From Synechococcus sp. CO36386bin_37 (GTDB taxonomy: Bacteria > Cyanobacteriota > Cyanobacteriia > PCC-6307 > Cyanobiaceae): a stretch of DNA of 14,511 nucleotides. The translations under genes and the position numbers were made by a program. A model generated the notes under the pieces. It did not search any database and had not been told where the DNA came from. It saw nothing but the letters and a program-made list of their open reading frames with translations. Positions 1 through 6,109 of this stretch are shown here, piece after piece (the stretch's first letter is position 1; every line of letters starts with the position of its first letter). The stretch is taken from NCBI GenBank assembly GCA_011525445.1, contig WTGE01000093.1, positions 1 to 14,511 on the forward strand, in the 5' to 3' direction.

Positions 1-10
1 TTGAAGGCAG

Positions 11-62
11 AAACCCTCCACATGCTTTCAAATGGTGAGAATTTCAAGCATGTGTAGGGTTT
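11..62 (-). terminator. Long hairpin downstream of fmdB, probable terminator
   Basis: Arms 11-27 and 46-62 are inverted repeats of 17 nt with a single mismatch (C18 opposite T55). A further AAAT/ATTT pairing (30-33 with 41-44) lies inside the loop. It begins 17 nt beyond the fmdB stop codon on the minus strand, where a terminator would be expected. The T-tract after the stem is short (TTT then CTGCC), so it may instead be a 3' stabiliser, or a terminator shared with a gene left of the window. Confidence 0.55.
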
Positions 63-78
63 CACCGTCTTTATATAT

Positions 79-354
79 TTAGCAGCCTCGATTCAACATC
101 CACGGTCTGGTCGTGCTTTCTTGAAGTCGGGGTTTTGTCGATGGCTCTCTTGTTTTTTTTGTGATGAGCTCTGGCTCTTTTCGTTCTGTTTTTAGCCGTA
201 ATCCGCCAGTAAGCATCATTGGTGGATTAAAAAGTCGTTTGCCTTGCACACCACACTGTGGACATTCTGAATTGGTATCTCGTTCGGATATTGTTCTCCA
301 AACTTCATATGTCGGACATTGTTCGCTTGGGCATGAAAATTCGTAAACTGGCAT
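79..354 (-). CDS. fmdB: FmdB-type zinc-ribbon protein
   Basis: A 91-residue protein opening with MPVYEFSC, the typical start of FmdB-family small zinc ribbons. Four cysteines, C8, C13, C31 and C34, could hold one zinc. The first knuckle is C-x4-C (CPSEQC) rather than the usual C-x2-C; the second is the usual CPQC. The C-terminal half, from about residue 52, is rich in Lys, Arg, Thr and Pro and looks disordered. FmdB was named as a putative regulator of the amide-inducible fmd cluster of Methylophilus; its biochemical role is not firmly established. It follows fmdA on the same strand after 73 nt containing a hairpin, so it may be read through from fmdA at reduced level. The start is the ATG at 354, preceded by a weak AAGAGA Shine-Dalgarno. 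Family assignment is firm, function is not. Confidence 0.8.
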   Translation of the reverse strand: MPVYEFSCPSEQCPTYEVWRTISERDTNSECPQCGVQGKRLFNPPMMLTGGLRLKTERKEPELITKKTREPSTKPRLQESTTRPWMLNRGC

Positions 355-377
355 TGTTCTCTTGATATTGAAGTAAA

Positions 378-401
378 GGAGCCAGCAGCGTTACCGGCTC
401 C
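378..401 (-). terminator. Hairpin between fmdA and fmdB, possible attenuator
   Basis: GGAGCC (378-383) pairs with GGCTCC (396-401), with up to three further wobble-containing pairs inside. On the minus strand the stem is followed by TTTACTTC, a weak U-tract. It sits 27 nt past the fmdA stop and 24 nt before the fmdB start. It could partly terminate fmdA transcripts and lower fmdB expression. Its AAAG-(G)AGCCAG edge resembles the hairpin after amiF. Confidence 0.45.
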
Positions 402-427
402 ATTTGTTTAAAACGGAAGTTGTTATT

Positions 428-1633
428 TCAACAAGGCAAAATATCTTTGTCAAAAATGGAGGTGGGTAGTGCCAACGTACAACATGCATTAGGGATATCC
501 ACAATGCCGCTGATTCTGCCCTCAACAGGTGCGCAACTCAGAAGTAAGTATGCTTGCTCACCCGTGTAGCCAAATTTTTTCAAATACTCAATTGCGTTCA
601 AACATGCGCGTCTGTATGCAATGTGCACATCCATGTAGAACTGCTTACCTTCAAACTCATCTACAGAGATTCCCTCGAAAACAAGGTAATCGCTATAGTG
701 AGGTTCCACTGGACTTGTCTTAAACATGGGATTAACCATCCCATATTTGGCCATTCCTCCCTTAATGATATCGACGTGAAGGTCCAGATAACCGGACATT
801 TCGATCGCACCACAGAATGATATTTCTCCATCTCCTTGCGAGAAGTGAATATCCCCCATCGAAAGCTTGGCACCTTCAACATAAACAGGAAAGTAAATCC
901 TTGTGCCTTTTGTGAGATTTTTGATATCACAGTTGCCACCGTGCTCACGTGGTGGGACTGTGCGTGCGGCTTCGTTTGCGATCCGATCAAAATCACTGGC
1001 TCCTACATTGCCCAAAATTGCGCTGTTGGGGTTAGGCAATGCAGCGAGGACAGGCTCGCTGCCTGAGAGGCCAGCGCCATAAGTTCGGCGGTCAGGAGCT
1101 GTATTGACGAGCTCTGTTTCCCTTCGGTTCCATTCATTCAGGAGCTCCATGGATGGAGCGCAGCCAATCAGCCCAGGGTGTGTGATTCCAGCAAATTTCA
1201 CTCCGGGGATATGTCGAGACGAGGTGTAAACACCCTCCAAATCCCAGATTGCCTTGGCGGCTTTAGGGAAATGGTCTGTTAAGAACCCTCCACCATTCTC
1301 TTTCGCAAAAATTCCTGTAAAGCCCCATTCATCACCTTGTAATGCGCCAACTTCAAGAATGTCGACGACAAGGATGTCTCCAGGTTGGGCACCGTTGACC
1401 CAGATCGGTCCACTCAAAACGTGAACGACCTCAAGGTTGACATCGGCAATGTCTTGCGGATCATCATTGTCCTTGATCTGACCGTCTGTCCAGTCTTTGC
1501 ACTCGATACGGAACACATCTCCCGGATTGACGGATGCAACAGCAGGAATGTCTGGATGCCATCTGTTGTGACCAGGCATCTCCTGCTGATCCATTGGCTT
1601 TGTGAGATCAACCTTGAATAAGGTTTCTGGCAT
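428..1633 (-). CDS. fmdA: Formamidase, FmdA/AmdA (acetamidase/formamidase) family
   Basis: A 401-residue cytosolic enzyme of the FmdA/AmdA amidohydrolase family, close to the usual length of about 400. It is expected to hydrolyse formamide to formate and ammonium. Characteristic stretches include GHNRWHPDIP (21-30), HPGLIGCAPS (152-161), PREHGGNCDIKNL (228-240) and GDIHFSQGDGEISFCGAIE (260-278). The ATG at 1633 is supported by a strong GAGGAGGTGA Shine-Dalgarno on the minus strand (1655-1646), with a long spacing of 12 nt. A perfect NtcA-type site lies 52-65 nt upstream of the start codon. The gene lies between amiF (upstream) and fmdB (downstream), so the locus encodes two formamidases from unrelated families. 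Acetamide or another short amide is a possible alternative substrate; sequence alone does not decide. Confidence 0.92.
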   Translation of the reverse strand: MPETLFKVDLTKPMDQQEMPGHNRWHPDIPAVASVNPGDVFRIECKDWTDGQIKDNDDPQDIADVNLEVVHVLSGPIWVNGAQPGDILVVDILEVGALQGDEWGFTGIFAKENGGGFLTDHFPKAAKAIWDLEGVYTSSRHIPGVKFAGITHPGLIGCAPSMELLNEWNRRETELVNTAPDRRTYGAGLSGSEPVLAALPNPNSAILGNVGASDFDRIANEAARTVPPREHGGNCDIKNLTKGTRIYFPVYVEGAKLSMGDIHFSQGDGEISFCGAIEMSGYLDLHVDIIKGGMAKYGMVNPMFKTSPVEPHYSDYLVFEGISVDEFEGKQFYMDVHIAYRRACLNAIEYLKKFGYTGEQAYLLLSCAPVEGRISGIVDIPNACCTLALPTSIFDKDILPC

Positions 1634-1684
1634 TAGAAAGCATTATCACCTCCTCTATTGAAGTTATCTCAAGAGAACAAAGAG

Positions 1685-1698
1685 GTATTCGCTGATAC
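1685..1698 (-). promoter_or_regulatory. Perfect NtcA-type site (GTAN8TAC) upstream of fmdA
   Basis: On the minus strand the site reads GTA-TCAGCGAA-TAC, a full match to the NtcA consensus GTAN8TAC. Downstream towards fmdA there are two imperfect -10 candidates. TAACTT (1666-1661) fits TAN3T at an 18-nt spacing. TTCAAT (1662-1657) lies at the canonical 22-nt spacing but has one mismatch. NtcA is the cyanobacterial global nitrogen activator responding to 2-oxoglutarate, so fmdA is probably induced under nitrogen limitation. A near-match, GTTN8TAC, lies at 1729-1742. Binding itself is an inference. Confidence 0.65.
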
Positions 1699-1764
1699 GT
1701 TCTGAAATTATGCATTTTTATCGAATAAGTTATTACTACTACTATCGAAATCGCCTTTTCTGAT

Positions 1765-1790
1765 AAAGAGCCAGGCATTGCTGGCTCTTT
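1765..1790 (-). terminator. Terminator hairpin downstream of amiF
   Basis: A perfect 10-bp inverted repeat, AAAGAGCCAG (1765-1774) and CTGGCTCTTT (1781-1790), with a six-base loop. It lies 12 nt after the amiF stop codon. The run of T is better on the plus side (TTTCTTTT) than on the minus side (TTTATC), so it could act in both directions. It separates amiF from the fmdA promoter region, suggesting fmdA is mainly transcribed from its own promoter. Confidence 0.7.
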
Positions 1791-1802
1791 CTTTTCCGGT
1801 TT

Positions 1803-2852
1803 TTACAAGGCGATGGTTTCGACAGGCTTTGCTGTGGTCGTCCCATTTTTAGGCATAGGTCCAAGCTTTACGCCATCTGGGTAATACTTCCAGCCGTCCC
1901 TAACTTTGATACTGCTATCCCAGGGCAGTTTGTACTCTCCTTTTGCCAAGTCCTCAACCCATGTGAGATAGTTTTCTTTTTCCCCGCCAGGCTTGCCGAC
2001 GTAAGCACGGCATCCCAAATTGAAGATATTGTTCTCCAAGGCCCAATTCTCTCTGGCCTTATCGACAAGTCTGGGGAAGAGTTCAGCGGTGACAATTTCC
2101 CATGGATTCCGATGTCCTTGTTGAATGACGTTGCCGTCGTAGTTGCATACAGTTCCTTCGCCAAAATAATAAAAGACACCATCGTAGCCAGCCAAATTGA
2201 CTGAAATGGTATACATCAGATTCTGCCAGGCGTTGGTCCTGTTCGTCCAAATCCACTGGTCATTGACCTGGGTGGAGTATCCCGAAATGCGGATGTAGAC
2301 GTTGGCGCCTTTGTATGCCGCCTCCCTTGCCAGTTCAGGGAACATCCCGTCATGGCAAATACAGACTGCAAGTTTTGATCCTTTAGGTCCATCACATACA
2401 GGCATGCCATAGTTACCTGGAGACCATGGTTCAATCGGAACCCATGGTTGCAATTTGCGGTAGTGAAGTGCTATCTCACCGTCGGAATTAATAATGATTG
2501 CTGTGTTGAATGGTGGTTTGCTCGGATCATCATTAACCTCCATGAGTGAGAACACACCCCAGACATCATTTTCTTTACAGGCTTGCTTGAAACGACCAAT
2601 TTCCGGAGAATCGATGGTCAATAACATTTCATCGTAAGTCCAGATCGCAGTGTTCAGACCCTGGGTTGAATACTCAGGCATCACGATCAGATCGGCATCT
2701 GGATAGCCCGCTTTCGTCGATGCAACCGCTTTGCAAATCTGATCGACCTGGGTTTGGATGTCTTCCGGGCCTTTGATCACAGGGACCGGGTACTGAATCA
2801 TTGCGACGAGCAGTGATTCATCCCATGAGCTGACGCTTCCAGTACTGGCCAT
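1803..2852 (-). CDS. amiF: Formamidase, nitrilase superfamily (AmiF)
   Basis: A 349-residue nitrilase-fold amidase that hydrolyses formamide to formate and ammonia. The catalytic triad falls at the numbers described for Helicobacter pylori AmiF: Glu60 (in [11 protein letters not shown]), Lys133 (in HYRKLQPW) and Cys166 (in AVCICHDGM). The following segment [12 protein letters not shown] and the motif [10 protein letters not shown] also match AmiF as I recall it. This near-collinear agreement supports the ATG at 2852 as the true start, although no clear Shine-Dalgarno precedes it. The protein runs slightly longer than the roughly 334 residues of the Helicobacter enzyme, through a C-terminal tail. 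A nearby Met at residue 18 would remove the first strand and is unlikely. The broader-substrate paralogue AmiE is the main alternative, but motif details favour AmiF. Confidence 0.93.
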   Translation of the reverse strand: MASTGSVSSWDESLLVAMIQYPVPVIKGPEDIQTQVDQICKAVASTKAGYPDADLIVMPEYSTQGLNTAIWTYDEMLLTIDSPEIGRFKQACKENDVWGVFSLMEVNDDPSKPPFNTAIIINSDGEIALHYRKLQPWVPIEPWSPGNYGMPVCDGPKGSKLAVCICHDGMFPELAREAAYKGANVYIRISGYSTQVNDQWIWTNRTNAWQNLMYTISVNLAGYDGVFYYFGEGTVCNYDGNVIQQGHRNPWEIVTAELFPRLVDKARENWALENNIFNLGCRAYVGKPGGEKENYLTWVEDLAKGEYKLPWDSSIKVRDGWKYYPDGVKLGPMPKNGTTTAKPVETIAL

Positions 2853-2968
2853 ATAGCGAAAATGAGAACCATATTCATCTTGAGCGTCGCTTCTGCCCTG
2901 CTCTGTATTTTTCGCTTCTTTTTTCAGTGTTGAGGTCTCAGAAGGTTGTTGTTGTTACACGTAGCTGC

Positions 2969-3445
2969 TTAGTTGTCGCGGAACTTTCCTTTTCGACAGG
3001 CATTAAGTGCCACCCGTTGTGCCCAATTCGGTGCTTCTTCGTTTCCCTTGTTCACGTGTTTTCCGTTGAAGTGCATCAGAAGTTGCCATTGGGTCGCTCC
3101 CCCTTCTTCACCAGGCTTCTCGTCAACTTCGAGCCAACGTCCATAGATGTTGTCGTAATCTGGCCATCCTGGTAAGTCAGGCATACTGCAAACAACATTG
3201 ACTTCGACAAATCGAGTGTTCTTGTTCTTGTCGATCACTTGGACCCCGCCGTCAAACAGACCATTGGGTTGTCCTGCCTTGAACTCGCTGACTAGGACGA
3301 CTCTCTGATCACCGACGATGCTGATCGTGTCACCTGGTTTTGCCAAGCTGATCGGAACCTCTTTCTGGGCGCCGCAGCTTGTCGCGCTAAGGCAAGCGAA
3401 GATGATGGTTGCCAGTTTTGATTTCGCTTTTTGGATGTGATTCAT
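2969..3445 (-). CDS. Hypothetical secreted protein or lipoprotein
   Basis: A 158-residue protein I do not recognise. It begins with a basic n-region (MNHIQKAKSK), then a hydrophobic stretch LATIIFACLS and ATSC at residues 21-24. This looks like a signal peptide with a permissive lipobox, C24 being the probable lipidated residue. The mature part is hydrophilic and carries two more cysteines, C86 and C150, which could form a disulfide. Aromatic-rich segments (DLPGWPDYDNIYGRWLEV) suggest a compact extracytoplasmic domain. It lies 116 nt upstream of amiF on the same strand; a link to formamide use is possible but not shown. The ATG at 3445 has no visible Shine-Dalgarno, so the start is tentative. 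A perfect GTAN8TAC site lies about 120 nt upstream of the start. Confidence 0.65.
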   Translation of the reverse strand: MNHIQKAKSKLATIIFACLSATSCGAQKEVPISLAKPGDTISIVGDQRVVLVSEFKAGQPNGLFDGGVQVIDKNKNTRFVEVNVVCSMPDLPGWPDYDNIYGRWLEVDEKPGEEGGATQWQLLMHFNGKHVNKGNEEAPNWAQRVALNACRKGKFRDN

Positions 3446-3563
3446 GGATGAACGTGGGTTGAGAATGGTTTGAATCGTGATGCTTTATGTAGAGATATGA
3501 CCTTTTGGGGCTTTGGTATCTGAGCGAGCTCCGTTTTGTGAGTAGTGCGGGCATTGTGAAGTG

Positions 3564-3577
3564 GTAACAGTTGTTAC
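3564..3577. promoter_or_regulatory. Perfect NtcA-type palindrome (GTAN8TAC) in a divergent promoter region
   Basis: GTAACA-GT-TGTTAC contains a full GTAN8TAC consensus with six-base symmetric arms. It lies between the minus-strand lipoprotein gene and the plus-strand DUF4278-type gene. I find no clean TAN3T box at the usual 20-24 nt spacing on either side. A repressor position near the start of plus-strand transcription is therefore as plausible as an activator position. NtcA represses gifA and gifB in model cyanobacteria, which fits the plus-strand gene if it is gif-like. Confidence 0.55.
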
Positions 3578-3583
3578 TCGACC

Positions 3584-3655
3584 AATCGTTCACCCTGCAA
3601 AGCAGGGCGCACTCATCCAGGGCCAGGGAACGGGGGCCCAATTGGTAAGGAGCGC
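3584..3655 (+). promoter_or_regulatory. Structured leader resembling a degenerate glutamine (glnA-type) aptamer
   Basis: The leader starts AATCGTTCACCC, which agrees with the conserved 5' strand of glnA-type glutamine aptamers as I remember it. Helix P1-like: CGTTC (3587-3591) with GAGCG (3650-3654), one G-U pair. P2-like: CCCTGC (3593-3598) with GCAGGG (3602-3607). P3-like: GGGCC (3620-3624) with GGCCC (3635-3639). The 3' end TAAGGAGCGC resembles the conserved GAAGGAACGC. The core CGGAAGUAGG expected after P2 is absent; 3608-3619 reads CGCACTCATCCA. The P1 3' strand overlaps the Shine-Dalgarno TAAGGAG (3646-3652), so helix formation would hide the ribosome site. It may be a variant or decayed aptamer, or a coincidence. 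Confidence 0.4.
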
Positions 3656-3660
3656 AATTC

Positions 3661-4095
3661 ATGTCCCACTATGTTTTTCGAGGAAACTCCTACGAGAAAT
3701 TAATGCGATCTTCAAAGGTCTCTGTAATCTCAAAAGAGTTAGTTTATCGCAAGAAGCCTGCCTTAGATCCGTCAGAAAATATTATTCGCTCTCAGAAAAC
3801 TGCACAGCTTCTGCAGCTCGAGACGAGGCCGAAGCCTGGGCTCCGTCTCGTTTACCGCGGTTGTGTGGTCTCTCCCCAGCCGTCTGTTATTCAACGACGT
3901 CGATCGATTCAACCTGGTGGGTTTATTCGCTCACGGATGACAGCCGAGTTGATCGGAGTGAATCCATCCTCATCCTCCCCTTGCTTGACTGTAAGAGAGG
4001 GAGGGATATTGCGTTCTCGTCGACTTGCTGCCCTGATTGGGGTTGAGTCCTCTGCGATGACAAGGAAAAGAGTGTACAGAGGGGTGGAGTATTGA
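3661..4095 (+). CDS. Basic repeat protein with DUF4278-like YRG motifs, possibly GifB-like
   Basis: A 144-residue, strongly basic protein. Three YRG-type motifs, VFRGNSY (5-11), LVYRGCVV (63-70) and RVYRGVEY (137-144), plus the variant LVYRKK (27-32), match the cyanobacterial DUF4278 signature. Between them lies a second repeat in three copies: IIRSQKTAQLLQLE (41-54), FIRSRMTAELIGVN (88-101) and ILRSRRLAALIGVE (116-129). These resemble the Arg-rich 'ML-R-A--EIGVE' core I recall from glutamine synthetase inactivating factors (IF7/IF17), and the length is near that of IF17 (about 149). The ATG at 3661 has a TAAGGAG Shine-Dalgarno at 8-nt spacing. The upstream NtcA palindrome and glutamine-aptamer-like leader support a nitrogen role. 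DUF4278-like is well supported; the GifB link is inference. Confidence 0.8.
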   Translation: MSHYVFRGNSYEKLMRSSKVSVISKELVYRKKPALDPSENIIRSQKTAQLLQLETRPKPGLRLVYRGCVVSPQPSVIQRRRSIQPGGFIRSRMTAELIGVNPSSSSPCLTVREGGILRSRRLAALIGVESSAMTRKRVYRGVEY

Positions 4096-4484
4096 GAGCT
4101 TTAGCTCGCGTGAGAACGATACGTTTCTCAGGAGTTGTCATGGTTGTTTCAATTTCTTTGTTTGCGGCGAAGTGAATCACGCATATTAAACAAATAATTA
4201 ATTAAATTCTTTTAATCGTATGAAAACAATGATTGGTGTTGAGTTTGCTGCATTCATGGCTTGCGTTTTTGATAGTGTTTGACGCATTGCGTCTAATCCT
4301 TTTGGATGGTTTCCTGTCTTTTAGAGGTCTAAGATTAAAATGAGTTTTAGTCTCTTAAAGTCCCGCAAAGGTGGCAATGATTTGTTCTCTGTAGGCTGAA
4401 TGACACTCAATAATGTTATGTGGTAAGTGCTTCTTTTCGCTTTTTAATTCCTTGCGACTGAAATTGTAGGTTCTGAGCTTGCAC
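4096..4484. other. Intergenic gap of 389 bp without a supported gene
   Basis: An AT-rich gap between the plus-strand DUF4278-type gene and the 3' end of the minus-strand permease. It holds small hairpins: TGAGAA/TTCTCA (4111-4116 with 4125-4130), GACGC/GCGTC (4281-4285 with 4289-4293) and a 9-bp stem at 4332-4353. None has a clear U-tract in either direction. Only 11- and 20-codon reading frames are present and I do not accept them as genes. A small RNA here cannot be excluded. Confidence 0.5.
4332..4353. repeat. AT-rich hairpin in the 4096-4484 gap
   Basis: AGATTAAAA (4332-4340) pairs with TTTTAGTCT (4345-4353) through nine pairs including one G-U, with loop TGAG. It is about 130 nt beyond the permease stop. 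Function unknown; possibly the end of the permease operon transcript or part of a small RNA. Confidence 0.35.
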
Positions 4485-6095
4485 TCATAAGGGAAGGTCT
4501 GAATCATTCCCGAGTTGCGTCAGCGCATGGGGAGAGACCTCGCGGAGTGCACTGTGGACGGCGATTGGTAAGACAAGCAGTGCAAGACCGGCCAGAACCG
4601 CTAGATGAGCCAGATTCGGAAGTTGTAGAGGTTGCCCTCTGCTGAACAGTTCCATATCAAGAATCAGAACACCGAGATAAAGCCCCCACCAAAGTCCTGC
4701 TCTGGTCTCGATGGGTTGCTGTTTTCGCCAGTTGTGAACTGCAAACAGCATGCTAGGAATTCCGATGGCCAGTACAGCACCTTCTAAAGCTGTTCGTCCG
4801 CACCAATTTGCTGCCCATGTGGCCATTACGAAGGCCAAAGAACACATGGTGTTGGGGTAGGGGATCCGAAAATGGTCGGAGTGTTTTGGCAGCTGGCGCC
4901 GCAGGGCCAGCAAACTTGCAGGGCCCATCGCGAGTGCGATCATCTGCGCCGCCGTGAGGAATGCGACGACCTGTTGCCATCCTGGGCCGATCAAAAACAA
5001 GGCTGATCCCACGATCAGGCTGCTGATCACAGCAACGTCCGGTACTCCATTTCGATTGATGTGTCCCAGGCGTGAGGGGAGCAGATTGCATTGACCCATC
5101 ATCCAGCTCACCCGAGCTGAGACCCCGAGATAGGCCATTGCAGTCGTGCTCGGAGAGAGGGCCGCGTCGATCAGCAGGAGAACCACCATCCAACCGAGCC
5201 CAAGCCCAAGTGCGAGGGCTGCAAGCGGTCCACCATGCAGGCTGAGGCTGAGATGGGCCCATCCCTGGCGGAGTGCGTCCGGGGGAACACTCACCAGAAA
5301 AGACAGTTGCAACGCGAGGTAGATCAGCAGGCTGATGCCCAGACCAAGTCCCATTGCTAGGGGCACATTGCGTTGCGGATTTCGGGCTTCTCCAGCAAGG
5401 TCAACGGCTGTGCGGAATCCCAGAAGGCAAAAGAGAATCCCTCCGCTTCCCACCGCGTCCACCAGTTCCGTACCTGGGTTGGAAGCGCCTGAGGCTGCGC
5501 CAACATTCGCCACAGACACTGGGATGCGTAGGTTGCCCCAATGCTGACTGAGCGCCATCAGAACTGTCGCGACGAGCAAAGGTACGACCAGTTTCCAGAT
5601 GGTGAGACTGTTAATCCAACGGGCAAGGCCTTTCACGCCGTTGAGGTTGATCCAGGTGAACAACACCAGCAAGGCCACGGCAACAGCAAGACCAGCTCCG
5701 CTGAGAACCTGGGTGCCGTTCTGATCTCTCGTCAGCCAGGGAAGGTTGGTGTCGAGATAATCGAGCATCGCCAGCAATTCGATTGTCGGCACGCACAGGT
5801 AGCTGATCCAGATGCTCCAGCCGCCGATGAAGCCTGATAGACGACCGTGACTGAGGAGTGGAATCTGGGCCAGAGCGCCAGAAGTGTTGATCAGTGAACC
5901 CAGCTCGGCAAAGACCAGAGCGAGTAGCAAAGAGATGAATCCTCCGAGAAGCCAAGCTGGCAGACTGGCTGGCCCCGCAGTCCGTGCAGCGTAATAAGAG
6001 GCGAATAACCATCCCGAACCAATCGTTCCAGTGACGACGGTCAGGGTGAGGCTACCGAGGCCCAGGTCACGCCTTAATTCCATAGCGTCGATCAC
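4485..6095 (-). CDS. APC-family amino acid/polyamine permease
   Basis: A roughly 536-residue integral inner-membrane protein of the amino acid-polyamine-organocation superfamily, with about 12 hydrophobic segments. The first membrane segment carries GTIGSGWLFA (23-32), the glycine-rich broken-helix motif of the family that binds the substrate amino and carboxyl groups. The conserved acidic residue of the second segment is seen in VFAELGS (61-67). Substrate cannot be assigned. The frame opens at a GTG (6095), 14 nt after the pabC stop; the in-frame ATG at 6083 gives 532 residues starting MELRRDLGLG and is an equally good start. Neither has a clear Shine-Dalgarno, suggesting translational coupling with pabC. 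It is the last gene of the queC-pabB-pabC operon. A role in pathway-product export or amino acid uptake would be speculation. Confidence 0.85.
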   Translation of the reverse strand: MIDAMELRRDLGLGSLTLTVVTGTIGSGWLFASYYAARTAGPASLPAWLLGGFISLLLALVFAELGSLINTSGALAQIPLLSHGRLSGFIGGWSIWISYLCVPTIELLAMLDYLDTNLPWLTRDQNGTQVLSGAGLAVAVALLVLFTWINLNGVKGLARWINSLTIWKLVVPLLVATVLMALSQHWGNLRIPVSVANVGAASGASNPGTELVDAVGSGGILFCLLGFRTAVDLAGEARNPQRNVPLAMGLGLGISLLIYLALQLSFLVSVPPDALRQGWAHLSLSLHGGPLAALALGLGLGWMVVLLLIDAALSPSTTAMAYLGVSARVSWMMGQCNLLPSRLGHINRNGVPDVAVISSLIVGSALFLIGPGWQQVVAFLTAAQMIALAMGPASLLALRRQLPKHSDHFRIPYPNTMCSLAFVMATWAANWCGRTALEGAVLAIGIPSMLFAVHNWRKQQPIETRAGLWWGLYLGVLILDMELFSRGQPLQLPNLAHLAVLAGLALLVLPIAVHSALREVSPHALTQLGNDSDLPL

Positions 6096-6109
6096 AGGTT
6101 CTGATGCGC

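Noticed and set aside
2905..2918. NtcA-like site (GAA-N8-TAC on the minus strand) closer to amiF
   Set aside because: One mismatch and the nearest -10-like TATGGT is 31 nt away, outside the usual range.
2945..2958. NtcA-like site GTTN8TAC upstream of amiF
   Set aside because: One mismatch, made of simple GTT repeats, and no -10 box at suitable spacing on the minus strand.
3561..4046. Alternative 161-codon plus-strand frame over the DUF4278-type gene
   Set aside because: The 3661 frame has the Shine-Dalgarno, the YRG motifs and internal repeats; the other frame looks like random Ser/Arg-rich translation.
4140..4175. 11-codon frame with an AGGAG sequence 5 nt upstream
   Set aside because: Too short to judge; nothing else supports it.
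4220..4282. 20-codon plus-strand frame
   Set aside because: No Shine-Dalgarno and no distinctive features.
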